A DNA stretch of 64,000 nucleotides from G963677325 sp963677325 (GTDB taxonomy: Bacteria; Bacteroidota; Bacteroidia; Bacteroidales; Prolixibacteraceae): NCBI GenBank assembly GCA_963677325.2, contig CAXXGM010000010.1:62001-126000 (forward strand), written 5' to 3'. The notes under the pieces are model-generated. The model ran no database searches. It was not told the DNA's origin and was given only the letters and a program-made list of their open reading frames with translations. Below are positions 26,131 through 35,620 of this stretch, one piece after another. Each line of letters opens with the position of its first letter. The stretch's first letter is position 1. The translations under genes were made by a program, and so were the position numbers.

Positions 26131-26178
26131 TCTGATGTGGTAATGGGGTAATGGGGTAATGTGCCAATGTGCTGATGG
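26131..26178. repeat. 8-bp period repeat array
   Basis: Six consecutive octamers: TCTGATGT, GGTAATGG, GGTAATGG, GGTAATGT, GCCAATGT, GCTGATGG. It lies in the 222-bp spacer between nusB and the threonine aldolase gene, about 54 bp upstream of the nusB start. Confidence 0.7.
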
Positions 26179-26299
26179 ATTTTGAGTTTGAAGAAATTTC
26201 CTATTTAATGGGAGCGAAGTGATGTTGTGGTGATGTCGGATTACACTGAGCAGATTTTTTTAGGATAAGACAATATTTTAATATTAGCACAACAGCATC

Positions 26300-27337
26300 T
26301 CATTTTATCATCATCTGCTGCTTAATCAAATGAGTGAAATCAAGAATATCTTCTTCTGTTGTATCGAAGGATGTCATCCACCTTACTTCTCCACTCAATT
26401 CATTCCATGTATAAAAGATATATTCTTTTTGAAGGATGGGTATTATTTCTTTGGGAAGGATAGCAAAAACTCCGTTTGCTGCCACTTTCTGTGTAATTTT
26501 AATTCCTGGAATCCCTTGAATCTCGGATTCGAGCAATTTGGCCATGCGATTGGAATGAGTAGCATTTTTCTTCCAGATTTCATCTCTTAAGTATGGAATA
26601 AATTGTGCTCCAACAAAGCGCATCTTTGAATAGAGCTGAGCCGCTTGTTTCCTATAGTACTTTGTAAATTTCGACAGTTCCGGATTGAAAAATATCACAG
26701 CTTCACCGATCATCATTCCATTCTTTGTGCCGCCGAAGGATAATATGTCCACACCTGCATCAACTGTAAAATCACGGAAATTTAATCCAAGACTCACGGC
26801 AGCATTTGAAATTCTGGCCCCATCCATATGGAGGAACATTCCATGCCTGTGAGCAAGGTTAGCAAGATTTCTTATTTCTTCAACTTTATACAGAGTTCCC
26901 ATTTCCGTAGACTGGGTAATACTTATTAGTCCGGGTTGGGAATGATGTTCAAAATCAAATCCATGCAAGTGGCTCTCCAGTAAATCGGGGTAAAGTTTAC
27001 CATCTGAAGTGGAAATCGATATTATTTTACTCCCGGTAAAATTCTCCGGTGCCCCACACTCATCCACGTTTATATGGGAAGTGTCTGCACATAAAACTGA
27101 ATTGAAGGTGTGAAGTACAGATTTCAATCCTAAAATATTGGCTCCTGTACCTGTTAGAACGAAAAAGATTTCAGAATTTTCACCGAATTCTTTCTTAAAT
27201 AAAGCAACAGCTTCCCTGCTCCAGGGATCTTCACCATATCCGGTAGCATGACCATTATTGGCATTTTCTATTGCCTTAAAGATATCAGGATCTATTCCTG
27301 CATTATTATCACTTGCAAATCCTCTTTTATGTGACAT
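26300..27337 (-). CDS. Low-specificity L-threonine aldolase
   Basis: 345 aa, fold type I PLP enzyme that splits L-threonine or allo-threonine to glycine and acetaldehyde. Seen: FVLTGTGANILGLKS (phosphate binding), LHMDGARISNAAVSLG (PLP-contacting Asp and Arg), and SFGGTKNGMM with the Schiff-base Lys. Length agrees with LtaE-type enzymes. Together with tdh in this window it gives a second threonine-to-glycine route. A related beta-eliminating lyase is the only serious alternative. Confidence 0.9.
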   Translation of the reverse strand: MSHKRGFASDNNAGIDPDIFKAIENANNGHATGYGEDPWSREAVALFKKEFGENSEIFFVLTGTGANILGLKSVLHTFNSVLCADTSHINVDECGAPENFTGSKIISISTSDGKLYPDLLESHLHGFDFEHHSQPGLISITQSTEMGTLYKVEEIRNLANLAHRHGMFLHMDGARISNAAVSLGLNFRDFTVDAGVDILSFGGTKNGMMIGEAVIFFNPELSKFTKYYRKQAAQLYSKMRFVGAQFIPYLRDEIWKKNATHSNRMAKLLESEIQGIPGIKITQKVAANGVFAILPKEIIPILQKEYIFYTWNELSGEVRWMTSFDTTEEDILDFTHLIKQQMMIK

Positions 27338-27434
27338 GATTAAAATTACTTAACAAGATGAAAAAATAATTCTGTAAAATTATGGTTTGTTTTCAGCTTT
27401 TTGTTATTTTCACCATTAGAGTTTCATTCAGAAA

Positions 27435-28754
27435 ATGATAAAAAAGGAAAGAGTAGCCGTAAATATTTTCTGGTTCAGACGCGATTTAAGACTGGAGGAT
27501 AACACAGCTTTATATCATGCTTTAAGAACCAGGGAAAATGTTTTGCCTATATTTATTCTGGATCCTGAAATCATAGAAAGATATGAATTCAGGCCCAGCG
27601 AAAAAATGAATTTCATTTATGAGACTTTGTTTAAAATAAAGAAAAAACTTGAAAAAATTGGTTCAAGTCTCTTAATGATTTATGGAAGCCCCATTGATGT
27701 TTTGAAGAATCTTCTCACACAATATCATATTTGCAGTGTTTATTCCAACCGGGACTATGATCCTTATTCAACTGATTTGGATTTATGTGTAGAGAAATTT
27801 CTAAAGATCAACAAAATTGAATATTTTTCCTATAAGGATCATGTGATCTTCGAAAAAGATGAACTGATTAAAGAGGATGGAAAACCTTACAGTGTTTTTA
27901 CTGCATATAAGAATAAATTCATTGAGAAATATAACAATGAAATGGTTCAACCTCATAAAACCATTTCCTATTTTCATAATTTCATAAGAATTAAGCCATT
28001 TTATATGCCAACATATGAAGATCTGGGTATAAAAAGGCTTAATTTGAAATTTCCCTCAAAAAAACTATCCCGGCGGTTTCTTGAGGAATATTCCTTTCAA
28101 AAAGATATTCCCTCAAGAAACGGAACCTCAAAGTTAAGTGTCCATTTGCGTTATGGAACGATTAGTATACGGAAAGTTACAGCATTGGCGGCTCAACATT
28201 CTTCTTCTTTCTTCAATGAACTAATCTGGAGAAATTTTTATAGCCAAATACTATGGTTTTATCCTTATGTGGCCACAAGAGCTTTTAAACCCATCTATGA
28301 CGATATTAAATGGGAAAATGAACTGGATCATTTTGAAGCCTGGTGTAAGGGAAAAACAGGCTACCCTTTTGTGGATGCCGGGATGAGAGAGTTGAATGAA
28401 ACAGGATTTATGCACAATCGCTTACGAATGATAACAGCAAGTTTCCTCTGCAAACATCTGTTGATTGACTGGAGATGGGGGGAGGCTTATTTTGCGGAGA
28501 AGCTTTTGGATTATGATCTGGCATCCAACAATGGGGGATGGCAATGGTGTGCAGGAACAGGCTGTGATTCAGCTCCATATTTCAGAATTTTTAATCCGGA
28601 AATACAGGCAAAAAAATTTGATCCTGATTTTGAATACATCAGGAAATGGATTCCTGAATTCGATACCCCGGATTATCCAAAACCAATTGTTGATCTTAAA
28701 CTGACAAGGGAAAGGGCTTTAGACCGGTATAATAGAGGCATTAAAGCAGAATAG
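27435..28754 (+). CDS. phrB: Deoxyribodipyrimidine photolyase, class I
   Basis: 439 aa. The N-terminal antenna-binding alpha/beta domain starts NIFWFRRDLRLEDNTAL. The C-terminal FAD domain has NELIWRNFYSQILW, GYPFVDAGMRELNETGFMHN and RLRMITASFLCKHLLIDWRWG, plus DYDLASNNGGWQWCAGTG. These are diagnostic of CPD photolyase, which repairs UV dimers using blue light. A cryptochrome of the same fold cannot be ruled out from sequence alone. Divergent from the threonine aldolase gene. Confidence 0.93.
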   Translation: MIKKERVAVNIFWFRRDLRLEDNTALYHALRTRENVLPIFILDPEIIERYEFRPSEKMNFIYETLFKIKKKLEKIGSSLLMIYGSPIDVLKNLLTQYHICSVYSNRDYDPYSTDLDLCVEKFLKINKIEYFSYKDHVIFEKDELIKEDGKPYSVFTAYKNKFIEKYNNEMVQPHKTISYFHNFIRIKPFYMPTYEDLGIKRLNLKFPSKKLSRRFLEEYSFQKDIPSRNGTSKLSVHLRYGTISIRKVTALAAQHSSSFFNELIWRNFYSQILWFYPYVATRAFKPIYDDIKWENELDHFEAWCKGKTGYPFVDAGMRELNETGFMHNRLRMITASFLCKHLLIDWRWGEAYFAEKLLDYDLASNNGGWQWCAGTGCDSAPYFRIFNPEIQAKKFDPDFEYIRKWIPEFDTPDYPKPIVDLKLTRERALDRYNRGIKAE

Positions 28755-28790
28755 GAGCTTTGCCTCTTGCTTTTTTGTGACGCAGTTAAA

Positions 28791-30146
28791 TCACGAATGG
28801 CTGATTTTGATGATTTTCAGGTTTGCGTTTCTTTTCAGATATCCTCGGATAATTGTCTGTATATCACGATTATCTTTGTATGATTTAATATAATCATGAA
28901 GAGAATCGATCGTAGTATCTTCTGAGTCGCTGGGGACGAATCCAAATCCTATGTATTTCCCTTTTTCTATCTTGATCACAGCTTTTTCATTGACCGAACG
29001 TCCTTTATCAATGATAAAAAAATCAGGTGAACGATATTGAAATGTGACAATCGCTTTCTTCACCCGAATATTATACAAATGAGGTTCTTCGTTTCCTGAA
29101 CATGCTCCGTTACAACAGTGAACCTGAGAGCCAAAACATACTCCGTTACAATCTTCAAGATGACAAAGTTTTTTGCAAAGCATATCTCTTTCCGCCAGAT
29201 CATGAAGAAAATCAAGTCCTTCCTTTTGGAAATGAAAACAGGTCAGGGGAATTTCATCCTCTTGTAATCTTCTTATTTCCAGATTTAGGTAACCATTCTC
29301 ATCTTCAAATTGGAATAAACCGAAATTCGAAGCTGATCGTCTTTGAAGTCTGTTGTAGATAGGTTTATTTCGTTTAATTTCGGCTGATTCAAGCAATAAG
29401 GCTACGAATTCGCTTCCTGTTTCTTCCCATGAAACATCCGCGATTTTGTCGCGCATCTCGATTGCCTTTTTCGTTCTTGAGTTGTTTAGATGGTTTAAAA
29501 CCCTTTGATGAATATCATTACTTTTACCGATGTAAATAATAGTGCCGTATTCATCATAGAGATAATAAACCCCCGTTTTCCCGGGTAAAGAAGCAATTTT
29601 GTCATCAGATAATGAATAACTCTGATTGGAAAATAAATTTGGTTCTGAATTTTTATTCTGCGAAAGTAAATATTTAAAGAATTTTGCCGTAGCCAAAGCA
29701 TCGCCTGCTGCCCGGTGTCTTCCTTCTATTGGTATTCCCAAATCGGAACATATATTGCCTAAAGAATAAGAACGATGACCAGGCAAGAGTTTTCGTCCTA
29801 ACTTTACTGTACACAATAATTTTCGTTTGTAATCATAACCAAGTGTTTTAAATTCCTGTTTAACAAAGGAATAGTCGAAAATAGCATTGTGTGCAACAAA
29901 TGTTCTGCCGGCAGTGAGTTCCACTATTTTTTTTGCAACCTGATAAAATTTTGGGGCATCAGCAACCATCTCATTTGAGATTCCTGTAAGCCGGGTTATA
30001 TGGGCTGGAATAAAACATTCCGGATTAATGAGAGTAGAAAATGATTCAGTGATCTCTTTACCATTAAAGATAAATATGGCAATATCAGTTATTTTACCAA
30101 AAGCAGTGCTGGAGCCTGTCGTCTCCACATCGATAACAGCATACAT
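28791..30146 (-). CDS. DEDDh exonuclease fused to a UvrC-type GIY-YIG nuclease
   Basis: 451 aa. Residues 1-170 are a DnaQ-like 3'-5' exonuclease: VIDVETTG (DxE), AHNAIFDYSFV, and HRAAGDALATAKF. Residues 190-280 are a GIY-YIG domain: TGVYYLYDEYGTIIYIGKS, QRVLNHL, and metal Glu in LLLESAEIKRNKP. A Cys-rich segment follows (CKKLCHLEDCNGVCF, HCCNGACSG), as in UvrC. The combination resembles the Cho/DnaQ fusions seen in several phyla; it probably acts in DNA repair. No uvrA or uvrB is adjacent. Confidence 0.88.
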   Translation of the reverse strand: MYAVIDVETTGSSTAFGKITDIAIFIFNGKEITESFSTLINPECFIPAHITRLTGISNEMVADAPKFYQVAKKIVELTAGRTFVAHNAIFDYSFVKQEFKTLGYDYKRKLLCTVKLGRKLLPGHRSYSLGNICSDLGIPIEGRHRAAGDALATAKFFKYLLSQNKNSEPNLFSNQSYSLSDDKIASLPGKTGVYYLYDEYGTIIYIGKSNDIHQRVLNHLNNSRTKKAIEMRDKIADVSWEETGSEFVALLLESAEIKRNKPIYNRLQRRSASNFGLFQFEDENGYLNLEIRRLQEDEIPLTCFHFQKEGLDFLHDLAERDMLCKKLCHLEDCNGVCFGSQVHCCNGACSGNEEPHLYNIRVKKAIVTFQYRSPDFFIIDKGRSVNEKAVIKIEKGKYIGFGFVPSDSEDTTIDSLHDYIKSYKDNRDIQTIIRGYLKRNANLKIIKISHS

Positions 30147-30232
30147 GGAATTTCAGGTTACGAATTCTTCAATAAGTAGTAAAAGAAAATAGAAATAAGA
30201 TAAAGCTCCGGAAAAAAAGATTTCAATACGAA

Positions 30233-31012
30233 CTACATAATTTGGTTTTCTGTATGAATTTTTATTTTCCTGTAAATTTCAAAAACCATATCCTGCTTGG
30301 GAAGTGCATCATAGATATGCCTCATATATTGCATTTTATTGAGCAATTGAAAGCTTTTTCGGAAATTGAGATCGAAAACCCATGACATCTGGAATAAAAG
30401 ATAATCACTGAAAGTTACAATATCATCTTTATTGGGCAAAACTCCATCTATTATATTCTGGCAAAAGGAAGAGTTTACAATTGGCTTTTCAATTAATCCA
30501 AATTCGCTTGCAAGATCTGATCTTTTTGTTTTGTTAGCAAGAGAATCAACGGTATACCTCCATATATCCAATTTATCTGCATCACGTAGAAGACGACTAA
30601 AAAATAATGAAACGGAATTATCTTTTTTAGTTATTTCAGGAAGATGATGGTTTAAAATGACTTCAGCAATAACACTCTTACTTTGATCATCCAATAAATT
30701 AAATGTATCATTGGATTTTAAATATTCGACACTGGCTTCGGCATGATCAATTTTTTTAGTATCATTTTCCTCCTCCATTAGAATCCAGAATCTTCCGATA
30801 TCGTGAAAAAGAGCAAGAGCTTCGGCTGTGTATCTTTCACTTTCGCTAAGTTCGAGCGAATTGGCAAGAACAAGAATGTTTTCTACTACTTTTTCCGTAT
30901 GCAATAAATTTCTTGCCACAGCGTTATCGTTTTTGTAAGCATCAGTATAAAAACGATTTACATATTTTTTATAATCAGTTCTAAAGACCTGTATGGTGTC
31001 TGAGGTTATCAT
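30233..31012 (-). CDS. HD-domain phosphohydrolase
   Basis: 259 aa. The metal-binding HD lies in ALFHDIGRFW (about 70), with an upstream His in NLLHTEKVVENI and downstream ILNHHLPEI and LLRDADKLDIWRY. This is the HD superfamily; likely substrates are nucleotides or phosphorylated metabolites, but none can be assigned. Monocistronic, in line behind the exonuclease gene. Confidence 0.8.
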   Translation of the reverse strand: MITSDTIQVFRTDYKKYVNRFYTDAYKNDNAVARNLLHTEKVVENILVLANSLELSESERYTAEALALFHDIGRFWILMEEENDTKKIDHAEASVEYLKSNDTFNLLDDQSKSVIAEVILNHHLPEITKKDNSVSLFFSRLLRDADKLDIWRYTVDSLANKTKRSDLASEFGLIEKPIVNSSFCQNIIDGVLPNKDDIVTFSDYLLFQMSWVFDLNFRKSFQLLNKMQYMRHIYDALPKQDMVFEIYRKIKIHTENQIM

Positions 31013-31170
31013 TATTTGATTTTATTTGATCAGGTAAAAATAATCTATTTCAGTTAACTGAAAACTATTTTTTTGTATTTCAATATAATTGTTTCATTAA
31101 ACAAAAACAACATTCTTAACCTTCATTGTTATGAAATTTCAAACAATGCCGCAAGGTAGGATAATATTAT

Positions 31171-31178
31171 TATTTTTG
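31171..31178 (+). promoter_or_regulatory. Putative -7 element upstream of tRNA-Arg
   Basis: TATTTTTG matches TAnnTTTG, 85 bp before the tRNA. There is no clear -33 TTG. The short-period repeats lie between it and the tRNA and would be within the precursor. Confidence 0.35.
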
Positions 31179-31191
31179 TACGCCTTTAGAT

Positions 31192-31258
31192 AATGAAGGA
31201 ATGAAAGAATTCAGAAACAGAACTATTATTTAATTCTTAATTTTTAATTCTTAATTAT
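31192..31258. repeat. 8-bp then 7-bp period repeat arrays upstream of tRNA-Arg
   Basis: Octamers AATGAAGG, AATGAAAG, AATTCAGA, AACAGAAC (31192-31223) are followed by heptamers TAATTCT, TAATTTT, TAATTCT, TAATTAT (31231-31258). The array ends 4 bp before the tRNA. The octamer type is shared with the array beside tRNA-Thr at 5505. Confidence 0.7.
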
Positions 31259-31262
31259 TCCC

Positions 31263-31334
31263 GGCCCCATAGTTTAATGGATAGAATGAAGGATTCCGGT
31301 TCCTTTGATCTGGGTTCGAATCCCGGTGGGGTCA
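31263..31334 (+). tRNA. tRNA-Arg (anticodon CCG)
   Basis: A 72-nt cloverleaf: acceptor GGCCCCA/TGGGGTC (one G-T pair), anticodon stem AAGGA/TCCTT with loop TTCCGGT, and T arm CTGGG/CCCGG with TTCGAAT. Anticodon CCG reads CGG arginine codons. CCA is not encoded. Confidence 0.92.
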
Positions 31335-31691
31335 CTTTAATGAAACTGTTTATTTTTTGTTGTTTGATTCTAATTTGATCATTGTAAATTGTATCTATGT
31401 TAATCCTGATTAATCCTGATGCAAGAGTCATTTGAATATTTTGAATTGATTAATGGATAATTATACCATTAGCAGCAACAGCCCTGAGAAGTTTTATTCT
31501 ATCAACGGCTACCTGTTTGGTCAGCAACATCATAATAGGCAAAAATCAGGAAACAAATTTTTTGTTTTCATGATTTTGTTTTAAAGGGAATTGGAAGAGG
31601 TTGTTTTAAGTAGATATAAGGTTATTGAATTTCTGAATCTATACAGAAATTAATATATCTGGAAGCTGTATCAGGTGATAATTTAAAATTG
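31335..31691. other. Spacer between tRNA-Arg and the HydG-like gene
   Basis: 357 bp, AT-rich. It holds a 10-bp tandem duplication TAATCCTGAT at 31401-31420 and a 43-codon open frame at 31453-31584 that I cannot support as a gene. No promoter or terminator is clear. Confidence 0.4.
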
Positions 31692-33200
31692 TTAAAGATA
31701 TAAATCTCTTACTCCGCTTACAATTTCTTCGTATTGACTATGAAATTTCCTCATCTGGGAGGGCCTCTTTAGAAAATAATCCTGCGATTCGATTTCACTG
31801 ATTTCCTGTTGAATTAAAGGTTCCCCGATCTCACGCGTTTCTTTTGATGCATAATCACTTAAGTATTCCCGAAAGGTGAGCACTGCATTCAATTTGCAGA
31901 ATTTACCTTCTTCGCAATGGCTCAACAGTCCCATAATTGTTTTACCTGTTCTTCCGCAGCGATATCCGGCAGTGCAGAAGGAGGAGATAAATCCCATCTG
32001 AGCCATTTCCCGGATTACATCATCAAGGTCACGGGGATCACCAATGGTGAATTGTTTTTTATCCAGGTCAGATTCTGTTTTTTGATCGCTGTAAGCGCCA
32101 ATTCCAATGCGGGTAGAAGCATCGGTCTGGGTGCAGCCAAGCTTTATTACCTCTCTCTTTATATCAGCTTTTTCTCGTGCAGTAACTATTAATCCTGCGG
32201 TCGGAACAGAAAGGCGTAATACAGCCACTAATTTTTTAAAATCATCATCCGATACTTTATAAGCTGAATTGGAGCTAAGCCAAGAACCTGAAGCTGGAGT
32301 CAATCGGGGAAATGAAATAGTATGGGGTCCAACTCCAAACTGTCTTTCCAGATCAAGAGCATGATGTAGCAGTCCCATGACTTCGAAGCGCCAGTCATAG
32401 AGACCGAATAAAGCTCCGATGGCAACATCATCAATTCCTGCCTCCATGGCTCTGTGCAATGAATAAAGCCTCCATTGGTAATCTCCTTTTATGGTATTGG
32501 CCGGATGAACAGAGGCATAAGTATCATGATGATATGTTTCCTGGAATACCTGATATGTCCCAATACCAGCCAGTTTGAGAGTTTTGAGTTTGCCAATATC
32601 CATTGGGGCGGAGTTAATATTCACTCTCCGGATTCTTGAAGGTTTTCCTGAAATGGGAGCGGGTTCTGTGACGCTGTACACCGATCGAACGGCTTCAGAG
32701 ATGTAGTCTACATCAGTCCGTGGATGCTCTCCGAAGACAAGGACAAGACGTTTATGGCCTTCATTCAACACGGAACTTGTTTCTCTTTTTATCTCATCAA
32801 AAGTCAGGACTCTTCTTTTCTCCAGTTGATTAGCTTCACGGAAGCCGCAATAAGCACAATTGTTTACACAGTAATTGGCACAATACAGAGGTGCAAAAAA
32901 GACAATCCTGTTGTCGTAAACTTTTTTCTTTACGCGAAGAGCGGTCTCGAAAATTTCCTCCCATAATTCAGGAGATTCAACATTCAGAAGCGAAGCTGTC
33001 TCGTCAGGGGTAAGAATATTAATAGAAAGAGATTTCTGGAGAATATCACGAATCTGTGAATCAGTTGGTTTTTTATTGAGAAGAAGGGTCTGGATAATAG
33101 CTGAATCATCAATAAAATCTTTCCCCTTCAGAAGATATTTATCAACTTCACTGCGAATCTTGACCTTTTTTACCCATGAAGCAACAGAATCTGTATTCAT
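31692..33200 (-). CDS. HydG-like radical SAM enzyme with altered C-terminal cysteine motif
   Basis: 502 aa. The radical SAM cluster motif CVNNCAYC gives Cys111, Cys115 and Cys118. The overall order matches HydG, the tyrosine lyase that makes CO and CN for the [FeFe]-hydrogenase H-cluster (LVLVFGEHP, TYQVFQETYHHDTYASVHP, PRLTPASGS). HydG normally binds a second cluster with a CX2CX22C motif. Here the sites are Cys409, Gly412 and Cys435, with an extra Cys at 415 (CTAGYRCGRTGK). The central Cys is therefore missing. No hydE, hydF or hydrogenase gene lies in the window. It may be a divergent HydG or a relative with another role, such as a ThiH-type tyrosine lyase. Confidence 0.85.
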   Translation of the reverse strand: MNTDSVASWVKKVKIRSEVDKYLLKGKDFIDDSAIIQTLLLNKKPTDSQIRDILQKSLSINILTPDETASLLNVESPELWEEIFETALRVKKKVYDNRIVFFAPLYCANYCVNNCAYCGFREANQLEKRRVLTFDEIKRETSSVLNEGHKRLVLVFGEHPRTDVDYISEAVRSVYSVTEPAPISGKPSRIRRVNINSAPMDIGKLKTLKLAGIGTYQVFQETYHHDTYASVHPANTIKGDYQWRLYSLHRAMEAGIDDVAIGALFGLYDWRFEVMGLLHHALDLERQFGVGPHTISFPRLTPASGSWLSSNSAYKVSDDDFKKLVAVLRLSVPTAGLIVTAREKADIKREVIKLGCTQTDASTRIGIGAYSDQKTESDLDKKQFTIGDPRDLDDVIREMAQMGFISSFCTAGYRCGRTGKTIMGLLSHCEEGKFCKLNAVLTFREYLSDYASKETREIGEPLIQQEISEIESQDYFLKRPSQMRKFHSQYEEIVSGVRDLYL

Positions 33201-33338
33201 GACGATAAGATTAGAAAGAATGATAAAGTTAATATTTATAATGAATTTTGCAAATAGGTGTTCCCGGTACTTTAGATGGAAAGCAATGAATAAAAGTGAA
33301 TTTTATTTTAATTTTACAGCCATCATACAGCCTTATCA

Positions 33339-35552
33339 ATGAAAAGAAAAAAAATACATACGCAACATCCGCCGGTTTCGAAGAATCCGCAAAAGGGGGC
33401 CATTGTCTTTGACTTTGAGAGGTGGAAATGGCATGTTGCTTTGGGAATCATTCTGCTCATCACATTTTTGGCCTATTTACCTGTTTTTCATAATGGTTTA
33501 TTGGCTTGGGATGACGAGGCTTACATCAAAAATAACCCGCTGATCTATTCCCTCAATTTAAAGGAAATTTTCTCTCATAACGTGATGGGCAACTGGCATC
33601 CTTTCACAATCCTGACACTTGCCCTGGAATATCAATTGTTTGGATTGAATGAAACAGGATATCATGCTTTTAATCTCTTGCTTCACCTGTTAAATGTTAT
33701 CCTTGTTTTTTATGCGGTTTCTCTTTTGAGTGATAAAGTGGTGGTGGCCCTCGTTGCTTCACTTTTGTTCGGAATTCACCCATTGCATGTTGAATCGGTT
33801 GCCTGGGCTGCAGAGTTGAAGGATTTACTTTATACCTTTTTCTTTCTTGCTTCCTACATTTACTATCTGAAATATCTTAAAGACCTTCAAAAAAAATATT
33901 ATTTCATTGCCTTATTGCTGTTCGCAGCTTCTCTTCTTTCAAAGGCGATGGCTGCTTCTCTTCCTTTACTTTTGATACTGACAGATTATTTTAAGGGAAG
34001 AAAAATAACGATGGGAACTCTGATAGAAAAAGTGCCGTTTTTTCTGCTGGCATTAGCTTTTGGTGTTATTGCAATCTTTGTTCAGGATGCGTCTGGTTCA
34101 ACTGAGTTTGCAGCTGTTATAACATTTCCGCAGCGCCTTATTTTTGCTTCGTATGGATTTATCTCGTACCTGTTTAAATTGTTGATCCCGCTGAATCTTA
34201 GCGCATTTTATCCTTACCCTGATAAAGTGGGATTGGAATACTATGCTTATTTACTTTCCCTTTTAGGTCTGATTGCTTTTTTGATTTATTTGCGCCGCTA
34301 CTCTAAAAAAGTCATCTTTGGCATAGGATTTTTTACAATTACCGTTTTACTTGTTTTGCAGTTATTGCCGGTTGGCCGAACAATCATGGCTGACCGATAT
34401 AGTTACATCCCATCGATCGGGATATTTTATCTGGCCGGTGAAGGATTTGCATTTTTATGGAACCGTAAACTAAAGCTAACCGGCATTGTCCTGCTGACCA
34501 TTTTCTCAGCGTTTTATTCAGTAAAAACCTTTGCCAGATGCAGTGTCTGGAAAAACGACCTGACGCTTTGGAATGATGTTATTCGTCAGTACGATAAGAT
34601 AGGGGAGGCCTACTACAATCGCGGTGTATTTTTTATGAATGAAAAAAGAAATGAAGAAGCGATTAAGGACTTTAATAAGGCAATCGAACTGAAGCCCGGA
34701 AGTGCCAGCGCGTACAATAACAGGGGCATCGTTTATGCCAATGAAAAAAGATTTAATGAAGCGATTGCTGATTTTAACAAGGCTGTTGAATTGAATCCCA
34801 AAAATGCAATTGCTTACAACAACCGGGGTAACTATTTTAAAAACGCAAACAGAAATAAGGAGGCGATCAGCGATTTTAATATGGCTATTAAACTGAACCC
34901 TGACTTTAGCGAGCCATACAACAACCGTGGATCTGTATATATAACTGAAAGAAGATTGGATGAGGCGCTGAATGACTTTAACAAGTCAATTGAGCTTAAT
35001 CCCAACAATTCGGAATCGTACTTTAACCGGGGCATCGTATTCCTTTATGAAAGAAGAAGCGATGACGCGATCAGCAATTTCAATAAAGCCATCGGATTGA
35101 AACCTGATTATTTCAATGCATACAGAAACAGGGGTATTGTTTTTGCCAGCCAGAACAGGAATGAAGAGGCGATTTACGACTTTAATAAGGCCATTGAATT
35201 CAAGCCCGACTATGCGATGGCTTACAATAACAGGGGAATGGTTTTTGCCAATGAAAAAAGGAATGAAGAGGCAATCCAAGACTTTGAAAAGGCCATTGAG
35301 CTAAAACCTGACTATTCAGTGGCATACAATAATATAGGCAATCTATTCTTTGAGCAAAAACGGTATGAAGAAGCCGCCGGCAATTATACAAAGGCCGTAA
35401 CTTTAGATCCTGGATTTGCCCCGGCATATTACAAAAGAGGATTGTCAGAATTTTATTCTGGTAACAAAGAAGCGGCTTCCGATGATCTTAAAAAAGCTTT
35501 AGCCTTAGGGTACAAGCCTGCTGGTGAAGCGTTGTCGCAATTATTTAAATGA
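33339..35552 (+). CDS. GT-C membrane glycosyltransferase-like protein with nine TPRs (TMTC-like)
   Basis: 737 aa. Residues 28-400 hold about ten transmembrane helices. The first outer loop carries WDDEAYI, a diacid typical of GT-C enzymes, and HPLHVESVAWAAELKDLL matches the TMTC/DUF1736 signature. The C-terminal third (about 425-735) is nine tandem 34-residue tetratricopeptide repeats of the form AYNNRGxxxxxxKRxEEAIxDF. Known relatives add O-linked mannose in animals; the bacterial substrate is unknown. A GT2 enzyme of the dolichol-phosphate-mannose type lies 174 bp downstream and could supply the lipid-linked sugar donor. This pairing is inference. Confidence 0.82.
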   Translation: MKRKKIHTQHPPVSKNPQKGAIVFDFERWKWHVALGIILLITFLAYLPVFHNGLLAWDDEAYIKNNPLIYSLNLKEIFSHNVMGNWHPFTILTLALEYQLFGLNETGYHAFNLLLHLLNVILVFYAVSLLSDKVVVALVASLLFGIHPLHVESVAWAAELKDLLYTFFFLASYIYYLKYLKDLQKKYYFIALLLFAASLLSKAMAASLPLLLILTDYFKGRKITMGTLIEKVPFFLLALAFGVIAIFVQDASGSTEFAAVITFPQRLIFASYGFISYLFKLLIPLNLSAFYPYPDKVGLEYYAYLLSLLGLIAFLIYLRRYSKKVIFGIGFFTITVLLVLQLLPVGRTIMADRYSYIPSIGIFYLAGEGFAFLWNRKLKLTGIVLLTIFSAFYSVKTFARCSVWKNDLTLWNDVIRQYDKIGEAYYNRGVFFMNEKRNEEAIKDFNKAIELKPGSASAYNNRGIVYANEKRFNEAIADFNKAVELNPKNAIAYNNRGNYFKNANRNKEAISDFNMAIKLNPDFSEPYNNRGSVYITERRLDEALNDFNKSIELNPNNSESYFNRGIVFLYERRSDDAISNFNKAIGLKPDYFNAYRNRGIVFASQNRNEEAIYDFNKAIEFKPDYAMAYNNRGMVFANEKRNEEAIQDFEKAIELKPDYSVAYNNIGNLFFEQKRYEEAAGNYTKAVTLDPGFAPAYYKRGLSEFYSGNKEAASDDLKKALALGYKPAGEALSQLFK

Positions 35553-35620
35553 TTTTTCATCTGATGTCAGAATATCGTCAAAATGAATATTTATTCAATA
35601 TTGTTCCCGCTATGTTTTCC

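Noticed and set aside
31453..31584. 43-codon open frame in the spacer after tRNA-Arg
   Set aside because: No promoter, no recognisable motif and no terminator; the spacer is AT-rich and such frames occur by chance.
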